Assembly (NCBI GenBank): GCA_020747065.1 | Contig: JAGMVK010000019.1 | Coordinates: 310,001-374,000 of the forward strand | From: Cadophora sp. MPI-SDFR-AT-0126 | Taxonomy: Eukaryota > Ascomycota > Leotiomycetes > Helotiales > Ploettnerulaceae | Reading direction: 5' to 3' | DNA: 64,000 nt | Shown here: one piece after another, positions 33,722 through 45,363 of the stretch | Layout of the letters: the number at the start of each line of letters is the position of its first letter | Position numbering within the stretch: the first letter of the stretch is position 1 | Notes under the pieces: model-generated | Database searches by the model: none | Told to the model about the DNA's origin: nothing | The model's input: only the letters and a program-made list of their open reading frames with translations | Translations under genes and position numbers: made by a program

Positions 33722-36700
33722 TTATGTGCCTAGACCCGCGTATGCACACAACTGTTTTACAACTCCTTGGAGTCGAGGCTGCACGATCCGCAGTGCTCCT
33801 AATAAGCTGTCCTTCGTTGGCAGACCGTGGAGGGGTATAGTTGAAGTCGAATCATCCGGGTCTTTGGATTTCTCTGCCAATCGACGCAGGACGGCAATGC
33901 CGCCCATTGTGACATGAAGTAAGGCTTCATCCTCGACACCTTTGGGGAATGCTGGTGCTCGTTGATGTTGAGGATGGGGGGTGGCCTCGAGACACAACAG
34001 CATTATCAGCCGACAGAGCTTGTGGGCGAAGCCATCATCCGATGTCAGCCAGGATCTTGCGACGCCAGATTCATACCCAGGTGCAAGATTGGAAAGAATC
34101 TCAGCAGCAAGCATTCCTTGCATCAGTGAAGGTTTTCGTGCTTCAACTACCGCAAGTAAGCCGCCTCGTTTAGAGTCGGGCTTCTCATCTGGTATCGTCG
34201 AGATGGCAAGACCAAAAGTTCGGGTAAGAAGGTCGAATGGTGGGAAAGAGGCAACATCTGAAGCAAATATAGTCTTGTAGTGTGTCCGATTGGGCTCATC
34301 TCTGGCCAACAGTTTGGCAAGGGCATCCACAGCACAAGGAAGGTATATATGAATGGCGGGATCATATGCAGAAAACGAAACGGTGTCAGAGTTCATCGTA
34401 TTGGGTGGAGGGCATGGCGCAAAGGCAAGCAAGAAATGAATCATGCATAATGCTTGCTCTCGTCCGGGCAATTCAACCGACTGGGCCAGATTTGACAAAA
34501 ATGTGATGACATCCTTCATGAAGTCCAAGGTGTTCTGGTTCGTTCGGAGTAACATGTTTCGAGTGCCAAGGTATCGAATGACAACACTTAAAAACTTGAT
34601 GACGAGTTCATCGGCTAGGAGAGCGTGATTGAACTCCTCGAATGAAAGATTTCGGAGGATGGTCGTGAGGCATAACAGCCTCTCAACAGCTCGATCCAGC
34701 TCGTACTCAGGTGAGCCAAAGAGTGGGATTTCTCTAAGGCCCTGATTGTCGGATCGACAGCCACGAGCCACATCTTCATACGAGCTGATAAGCATCACGT
34801 CAGAGACCTCTGCCGCATTCTCTGCTAGTAGTTCGACTTGCACTTCAGCGCAGTCGACTATGGTCTCCACAAGATCCTCGCATTGGCGCACATCTAGTCG
34901 TACCGATGATAGTGTCAACATGGCTAGAGTATCCAGCGCCATCCGTACTTCAGCATTGATTCCCGACTGTAGACTCATGGTCAAAGCATGAATGTCGATC
35001 ATGCCCATGTCTCCAACAGGAGGCATGTCAGGTCGATATGTCAATATCTTGCTGCCAATTCGCTCCAGCGACTCCAATTCATATCCACCCCAATTATCTA
35101 GAATCCGTACTTTGGGCTGCAATTCTTTGGGAAGATTGTGTGGTTTAGTCGCGGCTGCATCAGCTGCACTGACAAGCTGTGGCGACGACAGAGTTCCAAG
35201 TTTGCTTGCAGATATGGGAGACGGCATGGTGAAAGCTGGTCCATTCTGCGTCGGTGTTGCATCGACACTTCTGGAGAGGCTGTTTCTCGAATGGCTTTGC
35301 TGAGCTATGGCCATTGGATTTGGCCCTTGTGCTTGTTGTGGAGTGGAGAAGCCGTTCACCGACGCTTGTTGAGCGTGATGTATTGGAGTCATCTGCTTGA
35401 CTGGAGTTGTATGAGGATGTTGCTGTTGGATGTGGTGCTGTTGGCCCATGAGCTGCTGTTGCTGAAGAAAGCTTTGTGATTGCTGCATGGCTTGGGAGTT
35501 CATCGGTTTCGTTGGAGACATCTGGGGCCCTCCAGCGATGTTGGGATTTTGTTGCATCATGGCAGCCCTTTGCCGTTGTTGATTCAATTGCCATGCCTCT
35601 TCGAATAGTAACAAGTTCCGTTCATAATGGCTCTTCAATTGCTGGGGTGCGGCCTGATTTTGCAACGGATGGAACTGCATTGCTTGGGCAACTTGGCTCC
35701 AACCATTTTGCTGCGTTACCTTTTTGTACCCACCGAACTTAATAACAGCCATGTATAATGTCAACAGTGACACTTGACGGTCGCCTACAATCGGGTTCAT
35801 GTCCAGTGGGAGATTCTTCTGCTGCATAAACGCAACCAGGCTTTTCATGAAGCTTTCGGGATTGGGCCCACTACGAGAAGGAGTGGGAGGCTGTTGAGGA
35901 CGCATACCAGCGAATTGACCATTCGGTACTTGCATAGGCCCTTTATTCATGGGATTAGCGCCGGGTGGAAGGTTGCCTTGACGCGCCGCCATCATGTTTC
36001 TCTGCTGGATCTGCTGTTGCAATTGCATCTGCTGATACATCATCTTCTGTTGCTCTAGAGGATTTTGAGGCCGTTGCTGTCCAGGTTGTGGTGGTTGCTG
36101 GCCTTGCTGATACATCTGAGGTTGCTGCATATGTGGTTGCTGCATCTGAGGCGTTGTCATGCCGCTCTGAGGTGGTGCTGATGTTCGTTGAGGTGGAGGA
36201 GTGAAGTTCTGTGTGAATCCCTGAGCGAACCCAGGGTTCTGGGCGTAAGGATTGCCCGGCTGAGGTGTCTCGGTCCGTCCTCCTTGTTCTGATTGCGATG
36301 GCGACGCTTGAGGAAATTGTTGCGCCGCTGGAGAGAAGGGATGTGGAGAGGCGGTGGAAACTCGTTGCGGTACGCCGCCTGGACGTAGCTGGTTTGCCAT
36401 TATGGGAGACGGACTGGCATTCACCGAACCATTCTGCAGATGTGCATACGGAGGTTGCTGAGGCGCATGTTGTGGAGTACCATTCTGAGGGAAACCGGGA
36501 TATGGAGGTTGCTGGGGCGTTTGTGATCGCGAATTCGGCAGCATAACAGGAGCTTGACGCGGCGATGTCCCCAAGCTGTCTTCCCTCGGCCGTGGTCTCT
36601 TTGCAGGGACCACGGGGTTGGTCTGATATACGGGATTGTTGAAGGCAGGAGACCCATTGCGCATCGCGCTACCGTTTTGCATCCTCTGCTGCAGTTGCTG

Positions 36701-36844
36701 GTTTTGAAACTGGGAAGGATCGAAGGAGGGCGGGTTATTCATGAAGGCCGAGTTATCGAGCATGGCTCCGTTGGGGTTGGGATCGAGAGTGAAGCCGGCG
36801 CCATTGTGGTTTTGGACGGCGGCGTCGTTCATCCAGGAGCTCAT
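33722..36844 (-). CDS. swi1: SWI/SNF complex ARID subunit Swi1
   Basis: Single coding exon, 1040 residues. The N-terminal ~320 residues are Gln/Pro/Asn-rich (runs of QQ, PQQPPYP, MQQ) and likely disordered. An ARID DNA-binding domain lies near residues 320-425 (ESFMKSLVAFMQQKNLPLDM, VSLLTLYMAVIKFGGYKKVT, LKSHYERNLLLFEEAW). A second Gln-rich linker follows. The C-terminal ~450 residues form helical repeats (LDNWGGYELESLERIGSKI, LRNLSFEEFNHALLADELVI, VRYLGTRNMLLRTNQNTLD), as in the armadillo-like core of Swi1/ARID1. In yeast this subunit scaffolds the remodeller and contacts activators. Many adjacent CAG/CAA runs may vary in length among strains. Assignment is firm. Confidence 0.95.
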   Translation of the reverse strand: MSSWMNDAAVQNHNGAGFTLDPNPNGAMLDNSAFMNNPPSFDPSQFQNQQLQQRMQNGSAMRNGSPAFNNPVYQTNPVVPAKRPRPREDSLGTSPRQAPVMLPNSRSQTPQQPPYPGFPQNGTPQHAPQQPPYAHLQNGSVNASPSPIMANQLRPGGVPQRVSTASPHPFSPAAQQFPQASPSQSEQGGRTETPQPGNPYAQNPGFAQGFTQNFTPPPQRTSAPPQSGMTTPQMQQPHMQQPQMYQQGQQPPQPGQQRPQNPLEQQKMMYQQMQLQQQIQQRNMMAARQGNLPPGANPMNKGPMQVPNGQFAGMRPQQPPTPSRSGPNPESFMKSLVAFMQQKNLPLDMNPIVGDRQVSLLTLYMAVIKFGGYKKVTQQNGWSQVAQAMQFHPLQNQAAPQQLKSHYERNLLLFEEAWQLNQQRQRAAMMQQNPNIAGGPQMSPTKPMNSQAMQQSQSFLQQQQLMGQQHHIQQQHPHTTPVKQMTPIHHAQQASVNGFSTPQQAQGPNPMAIAQQSHSRNSLSRSVDATPTQNGPAFTMPSPISASKLGTLSSPQLVSAADAAATKPHNLPKELQPKVRILDNWGGYELESLERIGSKILTYRPDMPPVGDMGMIDIHALTMSLQSGINAEVRMALDTLAMLTLSSVRLDVRQCEDLVETIVDCAEVQVELLAENAAEVSDVMLISSYEDVARGCRSDNQGLREIPLFGSPEYELDRAVERLLCLTTILRNLSFEEFNHALLADELVIKFLSVVIRYLGTRNMLLRTNQNTLDFMKDVITFLSNLAQSVELPGREQALCMIHFLLAFAPCPPPNTMNSDTVSFSAYDPAIHIYLPCAVDALAKLLARDEPNRTHYKTIFASDVASFPPFDLLTRTFGLAISTIPDEKPDSKRGGLLAVVEARKPSLMQGMLAAEILSNLAPGYESGVARSWLTSDDGFAHKLCRLIMLLCLEATPHPQHQRAPAFPKGVEDEALLHVTMGGIAVLRRLAEKSKDPDDSTSTIPLHGLPTKDSLLGALRIVQPRLQGVVKQLCAYAGLGT

Positions 36845-39800
36845 TTCTGTGAGATAGTGAGGCAGCCCATCTGGAGGCGAAAGTCAGCGACACTGAATTG
36901 AAACCGGGCCTCCATAGATCGCCGCGAAGGTCGAAGAGAGATGACCAAGCGCGAATCAAGGCTCACGCGATGGAAGTCGCGATGGGGGTGCAAAGCAATG
37001 GATGACACCAATGCCTCAGCATCCGCAGCCTCGACCACGACGACGATAATGAGCAGCAGGCGCGTCAAGTATCTACGCCATCACGAGACATCGAGATACA
37101 CGCAACAGAGGAGGGTTGGGATGGAATGGAGGTCTTACCTAAGTTAATATCGCGCCTGGCTGTTGATGTATGCTGAGAGGGTTCTCTGCTCGCCGTATGT
37201 CAAACCACGCGAAGCCGAATCGGGCGGGAAAGTGCTGCTAGGGCGGACTGGGTTCTATTTTTACCGACGAGATGTCGCAAAGCACGTCGAGATCGCTATG
37301 AAAAGCATATTGTCAGCTTGTGCCTGTTGGTGTGCCGTGTGTGTCATTTGATCTGCGCGTCCAAACTGATGGGTTGCGCAGCGGAGCTGGACTGTTGGTT
37401 AAGATCACGTGTAGGTAGTGTGATCAGCTGTTGCCGGTAAGGTGGCAAGTTGACGGGCGCAAGTCCGAACAGGCGGCAGCACTGAGAGGAGGGGAGGGGA
37501 GGGCAAGGGAGGACAACCGGGCCAACATACCTAAATGATAAGTTACAACTCGGGCCTGGAACATGAGCCTCGAGATGGGTTCTGTACGGAGCTCGCTGGT
37601 TACTACTGGCGAGTGGTGCCGAGTGTCGTGGATGGGGCAGGCCTGGAAAAGCCGGCTGGCTGGTGGAGTGTCTTTTCCCCTCAAACGCAACGCAACGCGG
37701 TGACACTCAAGTCATGCGGCGGGCTTGGGCTGGTGCGCAAGGAAGGATAAGCAAAAACCAAGCCAGAAGAAGATCGATCAAAGGAGTGACGAGATCTGTC
37801 TGATCTGATCTGATCTGGCTGAGTCTGATCGAGGCTACTTCCGTAAGGTTGTCGGTTGATTTGTCCGAGGAACGGGAATCTCCTCTCCTGAGTGAGTTGG
37901 CAGCGGCGCGGTGCGGTGAGGGATGAAATAGGATGGTTGGAGGCTGCCTTTAGGCGCAGACCGGTGACTAGGCCGAGGGATTAGTTGAATTCTGGGGCCA
38001 GCAGGGAGGCGAATAGGCACAGAAGTGAAGGGAGGTAGGTGAGAGCAGGGAGGCAGGCGTAGGCGTAGGCAGGCCAGAGTGCGTTATCGTTAATTGGGGG
38101 GGGAGGGGAGTTTCTGCTTCTGCTTCTGATTCTGCCACGGTACTTGCGCGCGCTGTGGTGCTGTGTGAGAAAAAAACCTAACCTGAGGGAGTTGGCTAGC
38201 AAGCGATCGAATCAACGCCCGGCGGAGGCCTGAAGGCAGATCATCTCGTCTCGTCTCGCCCCAGCCACCAAACCATTTGCAATTTTGGAGCCTGAGAAGC
38301 TTTGGTGGCCTGTGAACCGTGTATCGCCAGTATTGTGTGATTGATTGACTGATTGATCGACTCTTGTCCTGCGAATCTGTCTGTCTGTCTGTTAATTTGC
38401 CCCTAAGGGATAGTCAGTATTGTATAGCAATAATGGCAATCCTTTATTGGACTACAGTCCTGGGATTCCGTTTCTCGATGCGGTGAAGCTGCTGGCTGCT
38501 TTAAGCCCGGTCTGATAGTGCTGGAGCCGGCTGGGACGGTCGAAAAATCCAGAGATGTGTGACACATCGAGAACATGGTCGTAGAACAATCCGAGTGAGT
38601 CGTGATGATCTGGGAGAAGGATCATGAGCTTCAGGAATGTCAGATCAGGTGTGCTGGTGGTGGTCGAAGTTTCCATGCCGTCCTTTATTCGTCATTCGTT
38701 TGAAAGGGCTCCAAGTCTCGGCTGCTACAGCGGCATGACAGTTGGCTGGCCATTGAATTCCGATCATGAATGAGAACGTCTATCGCGAGCATCCAGGACT
38801 GGCAAGACAGCACGGAATAATGGGAGGGAGAGAAGGAGAAATGAGACGTCCGGTGGGCGGCGAGGGGAGGGAGGGTCTTTATGTAGAAATGCCGAGCGAT
38901 CAATAGCAATAGTCGTCAGAAGAGGAGAGGACGACAGGGCCAGTCTTTTTTAAGCACACCTCACACCTTACACCTAACCTCCACAGGTCGTGACATGACC
39001 TTCAGCACGTTGGCACGCAGGCAAGGAAGGAAGGAATAGCAGCAAAGGAGACCAGGAGACCAGCCTGACCAGGGCAGGCACGGATAAGCTTCTGCATGGT
39101 TTGGCGTCATAAAACACTCCACGCTGGATCTTACCTGTTGGGATTGGGATTGGGAGCTATCTCCTCTGGCCCATCCCATCCCGTATCCAATCCAGAAATT
39201 CGTGCTCTTTGGTCCCCGTTACACTTCACACAGACCAATGGTCTTGTTACAGACCGGCGTCCTTCGTAGCATGATCCCTTTCTTTTCTTTTCCCATCGCC
39301 AGTGTTCCCGCAGGTATCGAGTGAGGTTTATCCTGATCTGATCTACGGGGAGCTATTCTCTCGGGTGAGCTGGAGATGGAGGGGCAAATAAGAGGAACCG
39401 GCTCTCTGGGGCTTATCCCAGCTCGCTCGTTTGACCTCACTCCAAACACCATTTAGTGTTCCCACGGCTCACCTGCGACTGCACTCATTCTTTGTTCCTC
39501 ACTCTCATTCCAATTTCGAGGGTAGACAGTAGACATTCATATCGTTCGTTCTCTGCCCACTTTCTCCCGTCTCAGCTTGTGCCACCGGCTACACACCGAA
39601 TGATCACATCTGAGACCGCTCACAAATAAGGCTATCGGCGGCAAAGTAGTGCTTCCTTCCTTGGACCCGGCTTCCGAGCATGTCAACTGTAGGGTTTTGG
39701 GCCATTTTAACAGCCAGTAGTGGAGACACTTTTATCTCCCACACTAGCAATCCGTACACTTGAATGGATAGAATTCTAGGGATGAGCAATGGAGCCTTGG

Positions 39801-40319
39801 ACGTGGACGGAAGGCGTTCTCCTCTTGACCTCTTCTTCTCAGGAGCAAGGATGATAGTCGACGCATGCCAGCTTCCCTGCATGAGACAACGTCCAATCCG
39901 TTGCCGCGCATCACAAGCCCACGCGGCAGGGGTTAGCACGGATATGACCAAATGAGGATGTGCTGTTGGATAAAAGCAGATAGCCGTGTTGGGCTGAGTT
40001 GAATCTGGATCGAAGGTGGGTTACAAAGGATATGCTTCTGGAAGTCGGGCCAGGCCTCAAGGCTGGGAGGAAAAGCTATCTCAAGAAACTGCTTCCCATT
40101 CTGAGTTGCATCGGGTGCCAAGCGAATTAGCGATCATCACGTGAGATTAGCCTCAGATCCCTGTCGAGGAGTTTGGTGGAGTGGAATCTGGAGATGTGCT
40201 AAGTACGACTCTACGACATGTAACGGCATCGGGAAAAGAGGTGGGTGTCACACAGCTACGAATATTTTACGCGTCCCGGTCTCATTCTCACTCGTGGTCT
40301 CAGGCTGAATACCCACGAT
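36845..40319. other. 3.5-kb intergenic region upstream of swi1
   Basis: No gene supported. It is dotted with simple repeats: GATCT units at 37790-37816, a G9 run near 38092-38101, GGCGTA units near 38057, TGATTGAT-like units at 38338-38357 and GTCT units near 38379-38392. It should hold the swi1 promoter and, at its right end, that of the EVE-domain gene. Confidence 0.45.
36847..37138 (-). other. Possible 5'-UTR intron of swi1
   Basis: On the minus strand GTAAGA at 37138 follows CTTAG, and CTCACAG ends at 36847, two bases before the swi1 start codon. Removing this 292-bp piece would place the leader directly against the ATG. Only splice-site sequence supports it. Confidence 0.35.
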
Positions 40320-41481
40320 ATGCCCAAACGAAAGGCGAAAGATTTGAGAACTATCGAGGAACCTCGAAGGTCAAGTCGTCGAATCTCAACCAAGTCTGAC
40401 GATGTTGCTCCTGAACCATCAATTAAAGTCCCAGCCAAGAAAGCCAAGAAGGATTCGAAGAAGATAACAAAGGCACCCGAAGAGGTTGAGTCAGGAGTCA
40501 CTGGCAAGATTGAAGAGGAGTCGGACTTGGTAAGTCTGCCCCGAAACGTGTGTGCTCACCGTTTGCTTCGCGTCTCGATAGCCTGTATCAACTCCAGCCA
40601 ATCATGTGTAGCATCATATTGCCTTTTTATATTCTAGCTCTTTATGTTTCAACTCTTCTAGCAAACGTGTCTCTAATTTGCATTGCAGAAACTCACGAAG
40701 CCAGCCAAGCAGTCAAAATCCACCAATGCCACAACAAAAGCCCGTCCCGCTGAAGAGGATGGTCCAACAGGTCGGCAATACTGGCTTCTAAAGGCAGAAC
40801 CAGAGTCAAGAATCGAGAAAGGCAAAGACATCAAGTTCTCAATTGATGATCTAGCTGCCAAGACAGAACCAGAGCCTTGGGATGGTGAACCTCTCTCTCC
40901 CCTCAATTACATTTGTTCAGTACTAACATCGTGACATAGGTATTCGAAATTTTGCAGGTACCTTTCTCTCACATCACATTCACGTATTCGGAATCGTATA
41001 TTGACTCTCCATCAGCACGCAACAACCTCCGCGCAATGAAGAAAGGAGATCTAGCATTTTTCTACCACTCAAGTTGCAAAGTCCCCGCCATAGTCGGCAC
41101 AATGGCGATCGTACAAGAACACACACCTGACCGTCAGTCTCCCCTTCTCTCCCATTCCCACTCACTAAGCTCAACCTGAAGAAGTCCAAGCGTACTCACA
41201 TACCCACAGTAAGCGCCCACGACCCCTCAGCACCTTACTACGACGAATCTTCCAAGCCCACCGACCCCAAATGGTCAGTAGTCCACGTGACATTCAAACA
41301 AAAGCTTCGCACACCTATCACGCTCAAGGAGTTGAAAGAGTGGCAGGCCGAGAAGGGACACCCGTTGGAGAATATGCAGATGTTGAGAATGACGAGGATG
41401 AGTGTGAGCAAGGTTAGTGAGGGCGAGTGGCGGTTTTTACTTGGTGAGATGGAGAAGAGGGGAGATGTGGTTGAGGAGTAG
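40320..41481 (+). CDS. EVE-domain protein (thymocyte nuclear protein 1-like)
   Basis: Five exons, 40320-40529, 40689-40884, 40940-40957, 41016-41132 and 41210-41481, giving 270 residues. A basic N-terminal region (about 1-90, Lys/Arg-rich, probably nuclear localising) precedes the EVE domain: YWLLKAEPESRIEKGKDIKF, SIDDL, EPWDGIRNFAARNNLRAMKK, GDLAFFYHSSCKVPAIVG, and PDLSAHDPSAPYYD. The WDGIRNFAARNN block needs exon 3, which is only 18 nt. EVE domains are PUA-like and bind modified bases in DNA or RNA; human THYN1 is the eukaryotic reference. All five splices are GT/AG and keep frame to the stop. The molecular role in fungi is not established. Confidence 0.88.
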
Positions 41482-42677
41482 GACTACAGGACATTGTCAG
41501 AATGGAGCCTGTGTGGGAGGAGAGAGGGGTGTGTGAGTACGTTATCAAACTGTACAGTATACAATTTACAATACTTGGCCTTGATTTTAGGCGTGCAGTA
41601 GGGTAACACACAGATTCTTCAAGTAACAAGAAATTCCACTGGGCCATCCCGGAGTCTAGGGTACAATTTACTAAAGTTCATTCAACGCAACTTTCAATTA
41701 CGACAGAATGGCCTGTTTCGATTGTTGCCAGTCACGGATTTCTTCCACAGTCTCCCCAGGCATATCCAGAGTCTCACAAACCATTATACTTCAATCTCCT
41801 CCCCTTCGATTTCAAATCATGCTTTGCTCTCTCCTTTTGGCGTGCTATCTTTCAGTTGGTTTGTTCGCAAACTCTTTTTTTCTTACCCCAGCGTGGTGTC
41901 CAAAAACGTTTGTTCTCTTGCTACATAGACTAGTTGAGGTTGTAAATTCTGAGAGGAATCCAAAGAGAGAGATTGTTTGAATGGGAAAACAGTGTGGAAT
42001 GGACTGACGCGGCGCTGTTGGTGCTGGCTCGTATGCCAATTCAAAGGTTTAGGTTTGACCAGGAGAGCTTGCTCGGTAGCTTTCATGAGAGTATTTATTT
42101 GATTTGGTGGTTTTCGTCTGAAAAGCTGACGCTGTTGATTATGCCCTACAGCATCATGTGCTTGAGGATAAGATGTTCGGCGAATTGAACACCACATGCA
42201 AGGGCGGAGCTTATGTGTGTATTTTGTTTACTTGAAATCGGAATTTCGTACCGAATTGCCGTCCACTGAGAATCTGTCTAAAGGTGGTGCTGAGATGATC
42301 CAAAGGCGCCGAGGTACTACCACAAAGGCACACCATCTTCAATGCAAGTACAGCGGGAAAAGACGTAACACAAATAGCATACAAAGTACTTGAAGCGTTG
42401 CGGCGAATTCTCATTCTTCGGCACTCGCTAAACCCCCCTTATCCCGAGCAGGAGAAACTGCTCGCTGTAAGCGACTCCGATTTCGCCGCGCCTTCCCGTG
42501 ACAAAAATTCCCAGACCACCCTCGAGGACTTTTGCCTCCCGCGCCTTCCCCCAACACCATATAACACCATCCAATTACCAACCCAAACGAGCTCGCATAT
42601 TAGCTGGAAGTTCAGGAGTCTGGAGTCTCGAGTCAAAGGCTCAAACATGGAAGGGGTAAGACACAGCCGCGCCCGTC
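41482..42677. other. Intergenic region upstream of the homeobox gene
   Basis: 1.2 kb with no supportable gene. The last ~230 bp are CT-rich and likely the promoter/5' UTR. Confidence 0.45.
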
Positions 42678-44516
42678 ATGTACCCATATATCCGCACCTT
42701 CTCGAATTTCAATGAGGGCCGTGCTGATCAGACTCGCTTTGATTTCCAGACCGCCGGACCTGTACCGCACCAGCATCAACAACAGCATCTAGATCTCGAT
42801 TTCAGCCAGCTTCAACTCCCTGGTTTTGGCTTCGATGATCAGGAATTGCCATTGTGGGATCCGTCTCTGGACATTCAACCTCTTGAGAACTGGAATGCTC
42901 TTGACGGGCTCGATTTCTCTGCAAATGCGGATTTCTCGCTACCCCTTGCTACCGACAATGGGCAAGATGTGACTTATATAGCCGAGAATGACTTACTACG
43001 TGACTGGCCTACGAACGTCGAGAAAGTCGTTCCAAGTGAACAGGACTTCTTACGCTGGGTGAATGGTGCTTACAGACCACATGAGCCATGCTCGTATTGT
43101 CGGTATCATCGTCTGGAATGCCTCATTATTCGGACGACATTCTCGAATCCCAACCCGGTGGCTGCATGTTCTAGCTGTGTTGCGTTGTTCAGAGAATGTA
43201 GTCTGGCAATTGGGGAGAAGAGGAAGCCTTCGGAGTTTGAGAACAATCAACCTATTATGGGTCATTTGCACGGTGTCAATGAGGAATTCGAGGATGGCCT
43301 TCAATTTGTGGATTGGGGAGATGAGGCAGATATCTCGGCGCCAAATACGCTCCCCGAAGCATCTTCGATGCCAGGAGAAACATCAGTGGTCTCTCCGACC
43401 AAGGGGAAGAGGGCCATTTCGAAGCAAGATATCCGGGTTCTCAAGGCGTGGTTATCTGATCACCGACATGCGCCTTACCCAACCGAGGAAGAGAAGCTAG
43501 AGCTGAGAGCTGCAACCGGTCTCACTCTAATGCAAATTTCAAACTGGTTTGCCAATGCTAGAAGAAGACAGCGACACATTCAAGGAATTCCCATCCCAGG
43601 TCGAGGACGTGGCTCAAAGCACAAACCATCCTCTCCAGGAGCTGGAGATCTGAGTCCAATCTCACGATGGCAGAACTCTCCTCCCGAAGACGACGCTGTC
43701 GATCCGTCAGCAGTCGCCAGAGCACTTGCCGCCGCTTCTGGCACCTATGGTCAACACGGTGGTAAAGTGACGCTTAGCAGACACTCATCATTCGACAACG
43801 TCTCCGTATCCAGCATCGACACCAACCGCTCCGATCTCTCGACATCATCCTCAAATTCAGGCTGGAGCCACAGCTCCTTCGCCTCGCGACAATCCTTCAC
43901 GCGACCCAAACGCCGCCGTCGCCAAAAACGAGAGCATTCTGAAAAATCAAACAACACATTCACAGCCCACTTCCATTGCACGTTCTGCCCCGACTCCTTC
44001 AAGAAGCGACATGACTGGCAACGCCACGAAAAGTCCATCCACCTTCCCCTCGAACACTGGATCTGCTGCTCCGGTGACGGAACACTCACCACGCTGCTCA
44101 ACGGGACGCAATGTCTCTTCTGCGGGCTGCAGAACCCTTCACAGGAACACCTCAATGGCCACGAACACAATTCGTGTTCAGAAAGACCCGCTTCAGAACG
44201 AGCGTTCAGACGTAAAGACCATCTCCGACAACATCTTGTCAAGTTCCACCGGTGCTCGCAACCTCTGCCTTCTGTTTATGAGTTGTGGAAGGTGGAGTGG
44301 GGAGAGCTGAGGAGTAGATGTGGGTTTTGTGGGGAGGGGATGATGAGTTGGGAGGCGAGGACGGAGCATTTAGCGACGCATTTCAAGGAGGGGGCGTTGA
44401 TGAGTGAGTGGAGCGGGAATTGGGGATTTGATGATGAGGTTTTGGCGTTACTGCAGAATGCAGAGTTGCCAGGGATGGAGAGACTGGGTGGGGGTGCAGA
44501 GGTGGGGATTTTGTGA
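42678..44516 (+). CDS. Homeobox (KN/TALE) plus C2H2 zinc-finger transcription factor
   Basis: Single exon, 612 residues. Order: a Gln/Asp-rich N-terminus; a Cys-rich segment (about 138-173) with CSYCRYHRLEC and CSSCVALFREC; a homeodomain of KN type (about 242-300) with KAWLSDHRHAPYPTEEEK, the TALE-like Pro-Tyr-Pro, and recognition helix ISNWFANARRRQR; a Ser-rich linker and a basic KRRRRQKR; then a C2H2 finger (about 432-456, CTFCPDSF...WQRHEKSIH) and further Cys/His pairs (CLFCGL, CGFCGEGM...HLATHF). This three-part architecture occurs in ascomycete regulators of development. The combination suggests a DNA-binding regulator with more than one recognition module; targets are unknown. Confidence 0.88.
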   Translation: MYPYIRTFSNFNEGRADQTRFDFQTAGPVPHQHQQQHLDLDFSQLQLPGFGFDDQELPLWDPSLDIQPLENWNALDGLDFSANADFSLPLATDNGQDVTYIAENDLLRDWPTNVEKVVPSEQDFLRWVNGAYRPHEPCSYCRYHRLECLIIRTTFSNPNPVAACSSCVALFRECSLAIGEKRKPSEFENNQPIMGHLHGVNEEFEDGLQFVDWGDEADISAPNTLPEASSMPGETSVVSPTKGKRAISKQDIRVLKAWLSDHRHAPYPTEEEKLELRAATGLTLMQISNWFANARRRQRHIQGIPIPGRGRGSKHKPSSPGAGDLSPISRWQNSPPEDDAVDPSAVARALAAASGTYGQHGGKVTLSRHSSFDNVSVSSIDTNRSDLSTSSSNSGWSHSSFASRQSFTRPKRRRRQKREHSEKSNNTFTAHFHCTFCPDSFKKRHDWQRHEKSIHLPLEHWICCSGDGTLTTLLNGTQCLFCGLQNPSQEHLNGHEHNSCSERPASERAFRRKDHLRQHLVKFHRCSQPLPSVYELWKVEWGELRSRCGFCGEGMMSWEARTEHLATHFKEGALMSEWSGNWGFDDEVLALLQNAELPGMERLGGGAEVGIL

Positions 44517-45363
44517 GGCTGGTATGGTACAGGTGTATTTGCAGTAGAGCAAACAAATCATGTGGCTTCAACAGTCCATAACTTTTGTCGAATCCAAATC
44601 ATAGTTGTGCTGCATATTGTCGTTATGCTATAGGTCTGAGGCGCCACTCTAGGAGAAGACAAAAACGCACACTCAAACGTCGGAATTTGCAGCATTGGTC
44701 GGTGAATCTCCCGGGAGCACAAGAAAAGTCCGGTGTCAATTACATGTAAGTACGGAAGAAGTGTTGGTTCTTTTGCTGTAAAAGACTCGGGCATCCGCAG
44801 GAAGCAAGGACGTGTTGGGCGGGCGTCAAATCATTGGAGATTTCATGGCTCGTAAGCGAGAAGGATTCAGGGGCTGGGTTGGTAGGAGTGAGATTTTTTT
44901 GCTTCAACTGTCGTGTAACGCTGTGATGTTGAAAGACAGAAAGGTTGGCAATGGGTGGGGTTGTTGGTTTTCGGTCCTCTTCACTCTGGGGGTTCTGTTG
45001 CTTGTTAGTTGAGTGAGGAAGGGTCAAGGATTGGGCGGGTGTATTTGCTTCAGATGTCGTCTGATGACTGTGGCACTCAAGGGCTAGGCTCTAGTTTGAT
45101 TTTCTTCTTCTGGAGTCCTCCTGCTTGTTGGGCGTGAAGAGTGCAGAGGTGATGATCAGTTACTCCTTTGAATGTCGTATAACGCTACGATCACTTTAGG
45201 GTATCATTTTGGACTCTGTGGGAAGAGACTGGTGAGCGGCTGGCGTTCCCGTCGATTCCTGTTTCCTGCGAGTTCTCTGGCGAGCAACTTCAAATTGCTG
45301 TTTACAAGTCCGCTGGTTCCAGTCGTCCCGACGTTTGTTTTCAACCTCGATCTCGGTACCAAG
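44517..45363. other. Intergenic region
   Basis: 847 bp with no supportable gene between the homeobox gene and the pseudogene. Confidence 0.45.
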
